Assembly (NCBI GenBank): GCA_913775795.1
Contig: CAJYLT010000083.1
Span: 1 to 64,000, forward strand
DNA length: 64,000 bases
Source of the DNA: an uncultured Sphingomonas sp.
Lineage (GTDB): Bacteria > Pseudomonadota > Alphaproteobacteria > Sphingomonadales > Sphingomonadaceae
Direction: 5' to 3'
Every line of letters starts with the position of its first letter. The first letter of the stretch is position 1. The position numbers and the translations under genes are program-made. The notes beneath the pieces were generated by a model that searched no databases, was not told the origin of the DNA, and saw only the letters and a list, made by a program, of their open reading frames with translations. This document shows positions 28,031 through 37,801 of the stretch, one piece after another.

Positions 28031-31000
28031 ATGCGTCGTCTGATGGTTGGCAGCGCGCTCGCGCTCGCGCTCGCAAGTCCGGCGTTGCCCCAGGCAGCGC
28101 CCGCCGATCCGCTGGCCGACGGCTTTCGCGATCCGCCGGTGGAGGCCCGGCCGCGGACCTGGTGGCACTGGCTCAACGGCAATATCAGCGAAAAGGGGAT
28201 CGTCCGCGACCTTCAGTGGATGAAGGACGTGGGGCTGGGCGGCGTCCAGAACTTCGACGCCTCGCTGATGGCGCAACAGGTCGTCGACAAGCGCGTCGCC
28301 TATATGTCGCCCGAATGGCAGCGTGCCTTTTCGCTGGCGGCGCGGACGGCCGATCGGCTCGGCCTCGAACTCGCGATCGCGTCGTCGGCGGGGTGGAGCG
28401 AGACCGGCGGGCCGTGGGTGTCGCCCGCCGACGGGATGAAAAAGCTCGTCTGGTCCGAGGTGGACGTCGAGGGCGGGCGACCGCTTGCCCGGCCGCTGCC
28501 CGCGCCGCCGCGCGTCACCGGCGCGTTCGGCAACGCCCCCTTCAGCGATCCGCTGGCCGGTTTCGAGCCGGGACGGCCCGCCGCCAAGCCCGCGGCCTAT
28601 GGCGACGTGCGCGTCATCGCATGGCCCATCACCGAGCGGGCGCTTCCGGCACCGCAGGTCGAGGCGGGGATCGACGCGGCGGCACTGATCGACGCCGACG
28701 AGGCGACCACCGTTTCGATCGGCAAGGGCGATCCGGCGCGTCCGCCCGCGATCACCTATGCCTATGCGCGGCCCGTCCGGGTCGAGGCGGCGACCTTCTA
28801 CATCCCCGACGCGCTGCCGCCGTTCGGCTACCCGGCCTATCTGCCGGTGTTGCAGGCCGAGAGGGACGGGCAATGGGTCGAGGTGGCGAAACTGCCGCTG
28901 ACCGGGGTGCCGACGACCGCCGCGTTCGCGCCCGTCACCGCGCGGCGCTTCCGCGTCGTGCTCGGTCCGAATACCGGGCCGAAGCGCCCGCCGATGGAGC
29001 CGCCCGCACCCGGCGCGGCGATGGACGGCATCTTCCCGCCCGCGCCGCCCGCCACCACGGTCGCGATCGGCACCTTCCGCCTGTATGGCGAGCCGCGCGT
29101 CGACCGGGGCGAGGCAAAGGCGGGCTTCTCGACCGTACTCGACTATCACGCGATCGCCGGCCGCGTGCCCGAGGGGGCGGCGGTCCCGGCCGCGAAGGTG
29201 ATCGACCTCACCGCGCGCCTGCGTCCCGACGGCACGCTCGACTGGACCCCGCCCAAGGGCAGCCGCTGGCGCATCGCGCGGCTCGGCTGGTCGCTGATCG
29301 GCAAGACCAACCATCCGGCCACGCCCGAATCGACGGGACTCGAAGTCGACAAGATGGATGGCGCCGCCGTCCGCCGGTATCTCGACACCTATCTAACGCG
29401 CTACCGCGCCGCGGCGGGAGCGGGGATGCTCGGCGCGCGCGGCGTGCGCGCGCTGCTGACCGACAGTATCGAGGCCGGGCCGGCGAACTGGACGCCGCGG
29501 CTGATCGAGCAGTTCCGCCGCTTGCGCGGTTATAACCCGACGCCCTGGCTGCCGACGCTGACCGGCGCGGTGATCGACAGCCGCGCACGCACCGATGCGT
29601 TCCTCTACGACTGGCGCCGGACGCTCGCCGACCTGGTTTCGAGCGAGCATTACGCGACCGTGGCCGAGGTCGCGCACGCCGCCGGGCTCAAGGTCTATGG
29701 CGAGGCGCTGGAGGATCAGCGGCCGCAGCTCGGCGACGACATGGCCATGCGCGCCTATGCCGACGTGCCGATGGCGGCGATGTGGACGTGGCCGCGCGGG
29801 TCGGCGCCGCGCCCGACGCTGATCGGCGACGCGATCGGCGCCGCGTCGGTCGCGCATGTCCATGGCAAGCGATACGTCGCGGCGGAGAGCATGACCGCGT
29901 TCTTGGCCCCCTGGGCCTTTGCACCCGCCGACCTGAAGCGCGTCATCGACCTCGAATTCGCGCTCGGCATCAACCGGCCGGTCGTCCATACCTCGGTCCA
30001 CAACCCGGTCGAGGACAAGAAGCCGGGGCTCAGCCTGGCGGTGTTCGGCCAGTATTTCAATCGGTTCGACAGCTGGGCCACGATGGCGCGGCCCTGGGTC
30101 GACTATATGGCGCGGACGGGCTTCCTCCTCCAGCAGGGGCGCCACGTCGCCGACGTCGCCTGGTTCTATGGCGAGGAAGCGCCGATCACCGCGATCTTCG
30201 CGAACAAGGTGCCGGGCGACCTGCCCAAGCGGCACGGCTTCGACATGGTCAATGCCGCGATCCTCGCCGACCTGAAGATCGAGGGGCGCGAGCTCGTCTC
30301 CGCGGGCGGGGCCCGTTACCGCGCGCTCTACCTCGGCGGCAGCAGCGAGCGGATGACCCGCGCGACCCTGGAGAGGGTCGATGCGATCCTTGCCGCCGGC
30401 ATCCCCGTGATCGGCCGGGCGCCGAAGGACTCGCCCGCGCTTGCCGACGATCCCGCCGCCGTCCGCCGCCTGATCGCGCAGGTGACGCCGCGGTTGACGC
30501 CGATCGTCGACAAAAATCTCGATGCCGCGCTGGAGCGAGTGGGGGTCGGTGCCGATGTGCGGCTTTCAGGCGGCGACATCCTGTTCCAGCATCGGCGCGA
30601 CGGCACCCGCGACCTCTATTTCCTGTCGAACCGCCGCGACCGGGCCGAGCAGGTCGAGGCGAGCTTTCGCGCCGCGGGCACGCCGACTCTGTGGCACGCC
30701 GAAACCGGGCGCAGCGAAGCGGTCGCGTTCCGGCGCGACGGCGACCGGACGGTAATCGACCTCGATCTGGAGGCGGAGGGGGCGGTCTTCGTCGTCTTCG
30801 GTGCGGATGCCCCGCCCGCGCCGGGATCGATGCGCCCGGTCATGGCGCTCGACGATGGCTGGACGGTGGCGTTCGAGCCGGGCCGGGGTGCGCCCGCCGA
30901 GGCGAAGCTCGACCGGCTGGCCGCGCTCGACACGAACGCGGACCCGCGCATCCGCTATTTTTCGGGCGTCGCAACCTATCGCCGGACGATCGACCTGCCG

Positions 31001-31321
31001 GCGGGCCGGGGCGAGGCGATGACGCTCGACCTCGGCCGCGTCTGTGACCTGGCCGAGGTTCGCGTCAACGGCGCGGTCGTCGGCAATGCTTGGCATGCAC
31101 CGTATCGCGTCGATCTCGGCCGATCGCTGCGCCCGGGGCGCAACGTGCTGGAGGTGCGGGTCGCGAACACCTGGGTCAATCGCCTGATCGGCGATGCGCA
31201 GCCCGGCGCCGCCAAGGTGACGTGGACGTCGCTGCCGACCTATCGCGCGGACGCAGCCCTCCGCCCGTCCGGGCTGATCGGGCCGGTGGTGCTGATGGCC
31301 GGGGATCGCGGCGGGCGGTAG
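28031..31321 (+). CDS. GH106 alpha-L-rhamnosidase
   Basis: Signal peptide; PRTWWHWLNGNISEKGIVRDLQWMKDVGLGGVQNFDA is characteristic of GH106; C-terminal galactose-binding-like region. Confidence 0.85.
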   Translation: MRRLMVGSALALALASPALPQAAPADPLADGFRDPPVEARPRTWWHWLNGNISEKGIVRDLQWMKDVGLGGVQNFDASLMAQQVVDKRVAYMSPEWQRAFSLAARTADRLGLELAIASSAGWSETGGPWVSPADGMKKLVWSEVDVEGGRPLARPLPAPPRVTGAFGNAPFSDPLAGFEPGRPAAKPAAYGDVRVIAWPITERALPAPQVEAGIDAAALIDADEATTVSIGKGDPARPPAITYAYARPVRVEAATFYIPDALPPFGYPAYLPVLQAERDGQWVEVAKLPLTGVPTTAAFAPVTARRFRVVLGPNTGPKRPPMEPPAPGAAMDGIFPPAPPATTVAIGTFRLYGEPRVDRGEAKAGFSTVLDYHAIAGRVPEGAAVPAAKVIDLTARLRPDGTLDWTPPKGSRWRIARLGWSLIGKTNHPATPESTGLEVDKMDGAAVRRYLDTYLTRYRAAAGAGMLGARGVRALLTDSIEAGPANWTPRLIEQFRRLRGYNPTPWLPTLTGAVIDSRARTDAFLYDWRRTLADLVSSEHYATVAEVAHAAGLKVYGEALEDQRPQLGDDMAMRAYADVPMAAMWTWPRGSAPRPTLIGDAIGAASVAHVHGKRYVAAESMTAFLAPWAFAPADLKRVIDLEFALGINRPVVHTSVHNPVEDKKPGLSLAVFGQYFNRFDSWATMARPWVDYMARTGFLLQQGRHVADVAWFYGEEAPITAIFANKVPGDLPKRHGFDMVNAAILADLKIEGRELVSAGGARYRALYLGGSSERMTRATLERVDAILAAGIPVIGRAPKDSPALADDPAAVRRLIAQVTPRLTPIVDKNLDAALERVGVGADVRLSGGDILFQHRRDGTRDLYFLSNRRDRAEQVEASFRAAGTPTLWHAETGRSEAVAFRRDGDRTVIDLDLEAEGAVFVVFGADAPPAPGSMRPVMALDDGWTVAFEPGRGAPAEAKLDRLAALDTNADPRIRYFSGVATYRRTIDLPAGRGEAMTLDLGRVCDLAEVRVNGAVVGNAWHAPYRVDLGRSLRPGRNVLEVRVANTWVNRLIGDAQPGAAKVTWTSLPTYRADAALRPSGLIGPVVLMAGDRGGR

Positions 31322-31333
31322 CGCCCGGCCCGT

Positions 31334-32479
31334 TCAGACCAGAACGGTTCGGTCGATCTCCGCGACGCTGCGCCGCCCGGTGAGTGTCATCGCGACGCGC
31401 ATCTCCGCGGCGATCAGGTCGAGGAGGTGCGCGACCCCCGCCTCGCCGCGCGCCGACAGCGCATAGGCCCAGGCGCGACCAAGCAGCACGCCCTTCGCCC
31501 CCAGCGCGAGCATCCGCACGACGTCGAGGCCCGAGCGCACGCCGCCGTCGGCCAGCACGGTCAGCCGGTCGCCCACCGCCGCGGCGATCGGCGGCAGCGC
31601 CTGTGCCGTGGCGGGCACGCCGTCGAGCTGGCGGCCGCCATGGTTGGAGACGACGATGCCGTCCGCGCCAAGCGACGCGGCGGCGCGTGCATCCTCGGCA
31701 TCGAGCACGCCCTTGATGACCAGCGGACCTTCCCATTCGGCGCGGATGAAGTCGAGATCGGCCCAGGTGACGCTGGCGTCGAAATTGCCCCGCATCCAGC
31801 CGAGAAAATCCTCCAGCCCGCTATTCTTGCCGAGTACGGGCGCGACATTGCCGAGCTGGTGCGGGCGGCCGTGGATGCCGACGTCCCAGGCCCAGCCGGG
31901 ATGCCGCACCGCCTGCCACCAGCGGCGCATGTCGGCCCGCAGGCCGCTCGCGCCCGACAGCCCCGAATGGATGTCGCGGTAGCGCGAGCCGGGGACGGGC
32001 ATGTCGACGGTGAAGACGAGGACCGAGCAGTTCGCCGCCCGCGCCTGTGCCAACAGGTCGCGCATGAAGCCGCGGTCGCGGATCATGTAGAGCTGGAACC
32101 AGAGCGGGCGGGGACTGGCCGGCGCGACCTCCGCCAGCGGGCAGCAGGAGACGGTGGAGAGGCAGAAGGGCACCCCCGCCGCCGCGGCCGCGCGCGCGGC
32201 CTGTACCTCGCCGCGGCGTGCGTTCATGCCGGCAAGGCCGACGGGGGCAAGCGCGACGGGCAGGGCGGTCGCCTCCCCGAACAGGCTGCTCGACAGGTCG
32301 ACGCCGTCGACGCCGGTCAGCACGCGCTGGCGCAGCGCCACGGCCTCCAGCGCCTCGACATTGCGGCGCAGCGTCACCTCTGCATAGCTGCCGCCGTCGA
32401 TGTATTCGAACAGGAACGGCGGCAGGCGCCGGCGCGCAAGCTCGCGATAGTCTATGGCGGAGGCGGCGCGGCGGATCAC
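31334..32479 (-). CDS. lldD: L-lactate dehydrogenase (FMN-dependent alpha-hydroxy acid oxidase family)
   Basis: [84 protein letters not shown]. Start GTG at 32479. Confidence 0.85.
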   Translation of the reverse strand: MIRRAASAIDYRELARRRLPPFLFEYIDGGSYAEVTLRRNVEALEAVALRQRVLTGVDGVDLSSSLFGEATALPVALAPVGLAGMNARRGEVQAARAAAAAGVPFCLSTVSCCPLAEVAPASPRPLWFQLYMIRDRGFMRDLLAQARAANCSVLVFTVDMPVPGSRYRDIHSGLSGASGLRADMRRWWQAVRHPGWAWDVGIHGRPHQLGNVAPVLGKNSGLEDFLGWMRGNFDASVTWADLDFIRAEWEGPLVIKGVLDAEDARAAASLGADGIVVSNHGGRQLDGVPATAQALPPIAAAVGDRLTVLADGGVRSGLDVVRMLALGAKGVLLGRAWAYALSARGEAGVAHLLDLIAAEMRVAMTLTGRRSVAEIDRTVLV

Positions 32480-33240
32480 TGGAGGTTCACGTACGCGCCG
32501 CCGTCGACCAGCAGCGCAGCACCGGTCACATAGGCGGCCATGTCGCTGGCGAGAAAGACGATCGGCCCCGCCAGATCCTCCGCCTCGCCCAGCCGGCCGA
32601 GCGGAATGCGCGCGGTCATGCGGTCGCGCTTTTCCTGATCGGCAAGATCGTCCTTGTTGATCTCGGTCAGGATCGTCCCCGGCAGCACCGAATTGCAGCG
32701 GATGCCGTGCCGGCCGAGCGCGATCGCCGCCGACTGCATCAGCGAATGGACCCCCGCCTTGGTCGGCGTATAGTGCGTCTGGAACTCGCCGCCGACCAGC
32801 GCGGAGATCGAGGAGACGGCGACGATCGCGCCGCCGTCGCCCTGCGCCACCATCGCCCGCGCCGCCGCCTGGCACATGTAATAGGCGCCGTGCAGGTTGA
32901 CGCGCATCGTCCGCTCCAGCGTCTCGGGGGCCATGTCGAGGAAGCTGTGAAAGGGGCAGATGCCGGCGTTCGACACCATCACGTCGATCCGCCCGAACGC
33001 GTCCTTCGCCGCGTCGACGAAGGCGGTGGCGGTGTCGGGCAGCGCCACGTCGCCCTGCACCGCGATCGCGCGCCCGCCCGCCGCCTCGATCTCGGCGACG
33101 CAGCTTTCCGCCTTGTCGGCGCTCGCGGCGTAGTTGATCGCCACGTTCGCCCCGTGCTTCGCCGCGCCGATCGCAGCGGCGCGGCCGATGCCGGTCGATG
33201 CGCCAGTCACGAGCACGGTCTTTCTTTCGAGCAGTCGCAT
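32476..33240 (-). CDS. SDR oxidoreductase, probable L-rhamnose 1-dehydrogenase
   Basis: [37 protein letters not shown]...[32 protein letters not shown]; position within the rhamnose operon. Confidence 0.78.
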   Translation of the reverse strand: MRLLERKTVLVTGASTGIGRAAAIGAAKHGANVAINYAASADKAESCVAEIEAAGGRAIAVQGDVALPDTATAFVDAAKDAFGRIDVMVSNAGICPFHSFLDMAPETLERTMRVNLHGAYYMCQAAARAMVAQGDGGAIVAVSSISALVGGEFQTHYTPTKAGVHSLMQSAAIALGRHGIRCNSVLPGTILTEINKDDLADQEKRDRMTARIPLGRLGEAEDLAGPIVFLASDMAAYVTGAALLVDGGAYVNLQ

Positions 33241-34040
33241 CAGCCTCTCTCTTGTTCGGGGTTCCAACCGAGGTCGCGGCCGATCGCCTGCGCCACGGCG
33301 CGGACGGTGTCGGCCAGCGCGGTCATCCGCGCGTCGTCCATGTATTGCGCGGCGCTCGACACGCTGATCGCACCGGCAATCGCGCCGGAGGCGTCGCGCA
33401 CTGGCGCCGCGACGCAGCGGATCGCATCCTCGTTCTCCTCGAGGTCGAAAGCGTGGCCCGCGGCGACATAGCCCTGCATCTGCGCGGTCCAGCGATCGAA
33501 ATCGGCGGGCGGGGCGCCGCGCGCGCGGTCGGCGTCGAACTGGCCGCGCCAGCTTGGCTGAGCGTCGTCGAGCATCAGCGCCTTGCCCAGGCCGGTCGAG
33601 GTCAGCGGGTGGCGATCGCCGATCCGGCTCGAAATCTCGATCCGTCGGCGGCCGGGCAGCTTGTCGAGATAGAGCGCCACGTCGCCCTCTCGCCGGCCGA
33701 GATGCACCGTATCCTCGCACGCCGCCGCCAGCGCCTCCAGATGCGGGCGCGCGACCTGGACGAGGTCTGCCTGCGCCTGTGCGAGGAAGCCCAGCTGCAT
33801 CAGCTTCGGCCCGAGGCGATAGCCGTCGCCGGCACGAAAGGTGAGGAAGCCGGTATCGACCAGCGCGTTGGCGAGCCGGTGCGTGGTCGAGCGGCTGAGC
33901 CCCATCCGCTGCGACAGGTCGGCAAGCTTCACCGTCTCCCCGCCGACCGCATCGAGCATCGCCAGGCCGCGCAGCAACGTCTGGCTGCCGCCGCCGCTGG
34001 CGACTTGCAAAGCATCGGCCGATGCGGCATCATGTTCCAT
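33240..34040 (-). CDS. IclR family transcriptional regulator
   Basis: [16 protein letters not shown]...[25 protein letters not shown]; effector domain DALYLDKL-like and [10 protein letters not shown]. Confidence 0.88.
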   Translation of the reverse strand: MEHDAASADALQVASGGGSQTLLRGLAMLDAVGGETVKLADLSQRMGLSRSTTHRLANALVDTGFLTFRAGDGYRLGPKLMQLGFLAQAQADLVQVARPHLEALAAACEDTVHLGRREGDVALYLDKLPGRRRIEISSRIGDRHPLTSTGLGKALMLDDAQPSWRGQFDADRARGAPPADFDRWTAQMQGYVAAGHAFDLEENEDAIRCVAAPVRDASGAIAGAISVSSAAQYMDDARMTALADTVRAVAQAIGRDLGWNPEQERG

Positions 34041-34054
34041 ATTGCGAAAGCTAG

Positions 34055-34069
34055 TCCCATAATATGGGA
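34055..34069. promoter_or_regulatory. Candidate IclR-family operator TCCCATA-A-TATGGGA
   Basis: Perfect 7-1-7 inverted repeat between divergent iclR and the rhamnonate dehydratase gene. Confidence 0.55.
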
Positions 34070-34092
34070 TTGTAAAGCGCAGAGAGGATGTG

Positions 34093-35286
34093 ATGGCCGC
34101 AATTTCGTTTCCCCGGATTGCCCATGTCCGCGCCTTTACCGTCCGCGGGGGCGGCGCCGACTATCACGATCAGGGCGCCGGCCACTGGATCGACGATCAC
34201 ATTGCCACGCCGATGAGCCGCTATCCCGAATACCGCCAGTCGCGGCAGAGCTTCGGCATCAACGTGCTGGGCACGCTCGTGGTCGAGATCGAGGCCGAGG
34301 ACGGCACGATCGGTTTTGCGGTGACGACGGGGGGCGAGCCGGCCTGCTTCATCGTCGAGCGGCACCTCGCCCGTTTCCTAGAGGGGCGCGACCCGCGCGA
34401 GGTCGAGAAGATCTGGGACCAGATGTATTTCTCGACCCAATATTACGGGCGCAAGGGGCTGGTCGTGAACGCCATTTCCGGCGTCGACCTCGCGCTCTGG
34501 GATCTGCTGGGCAAGCTGCGGCAGGAGCCGGTGCACCACCTGCTCGGCGGGGCGGTGCGCGACGAGCTGCAATTCTATGCAACCGGCGCGCGGCCCGACG
34601 TGGCGAAGGAATTGGGCTTCATCGGCGGCAAGATGCCGCTGCACCACGGCCCCGCCGAGGGGCTGGAGGGGTTCCACAGGAACCTCGCCGAGCTGGCCGA
34701 GATGCGCGCCCGCGTCGGACCCGACTTCTGGCTGATGTGGGACTGCTGGATGGCGCTCGACGTCGACTACGCCACTCGCCTCGCCATCGCCGCGCATGAG
34801 CATGGATTGAAGTGGATCGAGGAGGCGATCAGCCCCGACGATTACTGGGGCTATGCCGAGCTTCGCCGCAACGTACCGCGCGGCATGCTCGTGACGACCG
34901 GCGAGCATGAGGCGACGCGCTGGGGCTTTCGCCTGCTGCTTGAGATGGAATGCTGCGACATCATCCAGCCCGATGTCGGCTGGTGCGGCGGCGTGACCGA
35001 ATTGCTCAAGATTTCGGCGCTTGCCGATGCGCGTGGCAAGCTGGTCGTGCCGCATGGCTCGTCGGTCTACAGCTATCACTTCGTCGCGACGCGCTACAAC
35101 TCGCCCTTCGCCGAGTTCCTGATGATGCATCCCGGCCCGACCGAAGTGGTGCCGATGTTCGCGCCCCAACTGATCGGCGAGCCCGTGCCGGTGAACGGCC
35201 GGCTGCCCGTCTCCGCGCTCGACAAGCCCGGCTTCGGTGTCGAGCTCAACCGCGACCTCGATTACCACCGCCCCTATTCGCACTGA
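34093..35286 (+). CDS. L-rhamnonate dehydratase (enolase superfamily)
   Basis: [91 protein letters not shown]. Confidence 0.85.
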   Translation: MAAISFPRIAHVRAFTVRGGGADYHDQGAGHWIDDHIATPMSRYPEYRQSRQSFGINVLGTLVVEIEAEDGTIGFAVTTGGEPACFIVERHLARFLEGRDPREVEKIWDQMYFSTQYYGRKGLVVNAISGVDLALWDLLGKLRQEPVHHLLGGAVRDELQFYATGARPDVAKELGFIGGKMPLHHGPAEGLEGFHRNLAELAEMRARVGPDFWLMWDCWMALDVDYATRLAIAAHEHGLKWIEEAISPDDYWGYAELRRNVPRGMLVTTGEHEATRWGFRLLLEMECCDIIQPDVGWCGGVTELLKISALADARGKLVVPHGSSVYSYHFVATRYNSPFAEFLMMHPGPTEVVPMFAPQLIGEPVPVNGRLPVSALDKPGFGVELNRDLDYHRPYSH

Positions 35287-35296
35287 GGACGATCTG

Positions 35297-36151
35297 ATGA
35301 AGTTCTGTCGCTACGGCCCGCAGGGCGCCGAAAAGCCCGGCCTGATCGATGCCGAGGGCCGCGTCCGCGACCTGTCGGGCCATATCGACGACGTGACCGT
35401 CGCGTCGATCGCCGGCCTGTCGGTCGATCCCGACACGCTGCCGCTGGTCGAGGGCAGCCCGCGCCTCGGCGTGCCGGTCAAGGGCATCGGCAAGATCGTC
35501 GCAATCGGCCTCAATTACGAGGATCACGCGATCGAATCGAACCTGCCGATTCCGGCCGAACCGATGATGTTCATGAAGGCGCTGTCGTCGCTGACCGGCC
35601 CGAACGACGAGGTGATGATCCCCAGGGACTCGACGCACACCGACTGGGAAGTCGAACTCGCCGTCGTGATCGGCAAGACCGCACGCCATGTCGAGGAGGC
35701 CGACGCGCTGTCTCACATCGCGGGCTATGCGATCGCCAACGACGTGTCCGAACGGTTCGATCAGAAGCAGCGCGGCTCGCAATGGTCGAAGGGCAAGGGT
35801 CACGACAGCTTCTGCCCGCTCGGCCCGTGGCTGGTGACGCCCGACGAAGTCGGCGATCCCCAGGACCTCGACATGTTCCTCGATGTGAATGGCGAGCGGA
35901 TGCAGGCCGGCAATACCCGCACGATGATCTTCGGCGTCGCCGAACTGATCGCCTATGTCAGCCGCTTCATCACCCTCTACCCCGGCGACGTGATGATTAC
36001 CGGCACCCCGCCCGGCGTCGGCGAGGGCAAGAAGCCGAACGCCGTCTATCTGAAGGCGGGCGACACGATGCGGCTCGGCATCGCCGGGCTCGGCGAGCAG
36101 CACCAGCAGGTGGTCGCGTGGCGGCACCTCGGCGACGCGGTGCTCGGATGA
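35297..36151 (+). CDS. FAH family hydrolase, probable 2,4-diketo-3-deoxy-L-rhamnonate hydrolase
   Basis: IVAIGLNYEDHAIESN, DWEVELAVVIGKTARHVEE, GYAIANDVSERFDQ, ITGTPPGVGEGKKP. Confidence 0.8.
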   Translation: MKFCRYGPQGAEKPGLIDAEGRVRDLSGHIDDVTVASIAGLSVDPDTLPLVEGSPRLGVPVKGIGKIVAIGLNYEDHAIESNLPIPAEPMMFMKALSSLTGPNDEVMIPRDSTHTDWEVELAVVIGKTARHVEEADALSHIAGYAIANDVSERFDQKQRGSQWSKGKGHDSFCPLGPWLVTPDEVGDPQDLDMFLDVNGERMQAGNTRTMIFGVAELIAYVSRFITLYPGDVMITGTPPGVGEGKKPNAVYLKAGDTMRLGIAGLGEQHQQVVAWRHLGDAVLG

Positions 36152-36894
36152 CGTTTTTTTCGGGAAGGTTCGCCGGTCGGTCGGCAATCGTAACGGGTGG
36201 TGCCTCCGGCCTCGGCTTCGCGGTTGCGCGCCGCATCGTCTGCGAAGGCGGGCGGGTGTCGCTTTGGGACATGAGTGAAGACCTCTCAGGAGCCTGTGCA
36301 AGCCTCGGCGGCGCACATGGAGTTCGCGTCGACGTATCGGACGAGGATGCTGTCGATGCGGCAATCAGGCAGAGCGAGGCGGCCCTCGGTCGGGTCGACG
36401 TCCTCGTCTGCTCGGCGGGAATCACCGGGCCGACGGTGCCCGTCCACGAATTCGGGTTCGAGGGATGGCGGCGCACGCTGTCGATCAATCTCGACGGCGT
36501 GTTCCTGTGCAACCGTGCGGTCGTGCCGCTGATGCTGGCGAACGGATATGGCCGGATCGTCAACGTGTCGTCAGTCGCGGGCAAGGAGGGCAATCCCAAT
36601 GCCAGCGCCTATTCGGCGTCGAAGGCGGGCGTGATCGGCTTTACCAAGTCGTTGGGCAAGGAACTGGCGGGCAAGGGCGTCATCGCCAACGCACTGACGC
36701 CGGCAACCTTCGAGAGCCCGATCCTCGCGCAGCTTCCCCCCGAGCAGGTCGCCTACATGCGCGGCAAGATCCCCATGGGACGCCTCGGCGACGTGGCCGA
36801 GAGCGCGGCGATGGTCTGCTTCATGGCGAGCGAGGAATGCAGCTTCACCACCGCCGCGACGTTCGACACGTCGGGCGGGCGCACGACCTATTAG
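36148..36894 (+). CDS. SDR oxidoreductase, probable 2-keto-3-deoxy-L-rhamnonate 4-dehydrogenase
   Basis: VTGGASGLGFAVARRIVCEGG, CSAGITGP, YSASKAGVIGFTKSLGKELAGKG. ATG overlaps the FAH TGA. Confidence 0.75.
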   Translation: MTFFSGRFAGRSAIVTGGASGLGFAVARRIVCEGGRVSLWDMSEDLSGACASLGGAHGVRVDVSDEDAVDAAIRQSEAALGRVDVLVCSAGITGPTVPVHEFGFEGWRRTLSINLDGVFLCNRAVVPLMLANGYGRIVNVSSVAGKEGNPNASAYSASKAGVIGFTKSLGKELAGKGVIANALTPATFESPILAQLPPEQVAYMRGKIPMGRLGDVAESAAMVCFMASEECSFTTAATFDTSGGRTTY

Positions 36895-36904
36895 GGCGCC
36901 GGCG

Positions 36905-37801
36905 GTGTCGCTCCCCTTCGTCGATGCGCACGTTCACCTGTGGGACCTCAAGCGCATCCGCTACCCGTGGCTGACGCCACCCTTCGCCGATGACGGCCCC
37001 AACGGATCGGTCGAGCGAATCGCCCGCGACTATGGCCTTGCCGACTATCGCGCCGATGCCGCCGATTGGGACGTGCGCGGCATCGTGCATGTCGATGCCG
37101 GCGCCGACCCCGCGCAGGCGCTGGACGAGACCGCATGGCTGCAGGGGCTGGCCGACGAGACCGGCTTGCCGATTGCGATCGTCGCCTTCGCCGACCTCAC
37201 CGACCCGAACCTCGACGCGCTGCTCGCCGCCCATGCTGCGCACAAAAATGTTCGCGGCATCCGGCATATCGTCAACTGGCACTCCGACCCGCGGCGTAGC
37301 TACACCCCGCGCGACGTGACGCAGGACGATGCGTGGCAGGCGGGATATGCCCGGCTTGCCGCACATGGCCTGAGCTTCGATCTTCAGGCCTATCCCGGCC
37401 AGTTCGCCGCGCTTGCCCGGCTGATCGCGCGGCATCCCGAAACGCCGGTGATGATCAACCACGCCGGCATGATGGTGCCAGGCGAAGAGGCCGAGTGGCG
37501 CGCGGGGATGCGTGCGCTCGCCGCGATCCCCCACGTCGCGGTCAAGCTCTCCGGCTTCGGCTTCACCCGCCGGCCGTTCGATGCGGACCATGCGCGCGAC
37601 ATCATCCTGTCGGCGATCGACTGGTACGGCACCGACCGGGTGATGGTCGCCAGCGACGTTCCGACCGACAAGCTCTTCGGCCCCTTCGACGTACAGCTTT
37701 CCGCCTGCGCCGCCGCGATCGCCGATTTCACCGGGGACGAGCGGCGGGCGATGTTCGCCGGCAACGCCAACCGCCTCTATCGCCTGGGCCTCTCGCTATG
37801 A
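36905..37801 (+). CDS. Amidohydrolase-fold hydrolase, probable L-rhamnono-1,4-lactonase
   Basis: FVDAHVHLWDLKRIRYPWL, MINHAGMM, VAVKLSGFGF, MVASDVPTDKLFG. Confidence 0.8.
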   Translation: MSLPFVDAHVHLWDLKRIRYPWLTPPFADDGPNGSVERIARDYGLADYRADAADWDVRGIVHVDAGADPAQALDETAWLQGLADETGLPIAIVAFADLTDPNLDALLAAHAAHKNVRGIRHIVNWHSDPRRSYTPRDVTQDDAWQAGYARLAAHGLSFDLQAYPGQFAALARLIARHPETPVMINHAGMMVPGEEAEWRAGMRALAAIPHVAVKLSGFGFTRRPFDADHARDIILSAIDWYGTDRVMVASDVPTDKLFGPFDVQLSACAAAIADFTGDERRAMFAGNANRLYRLGLSL

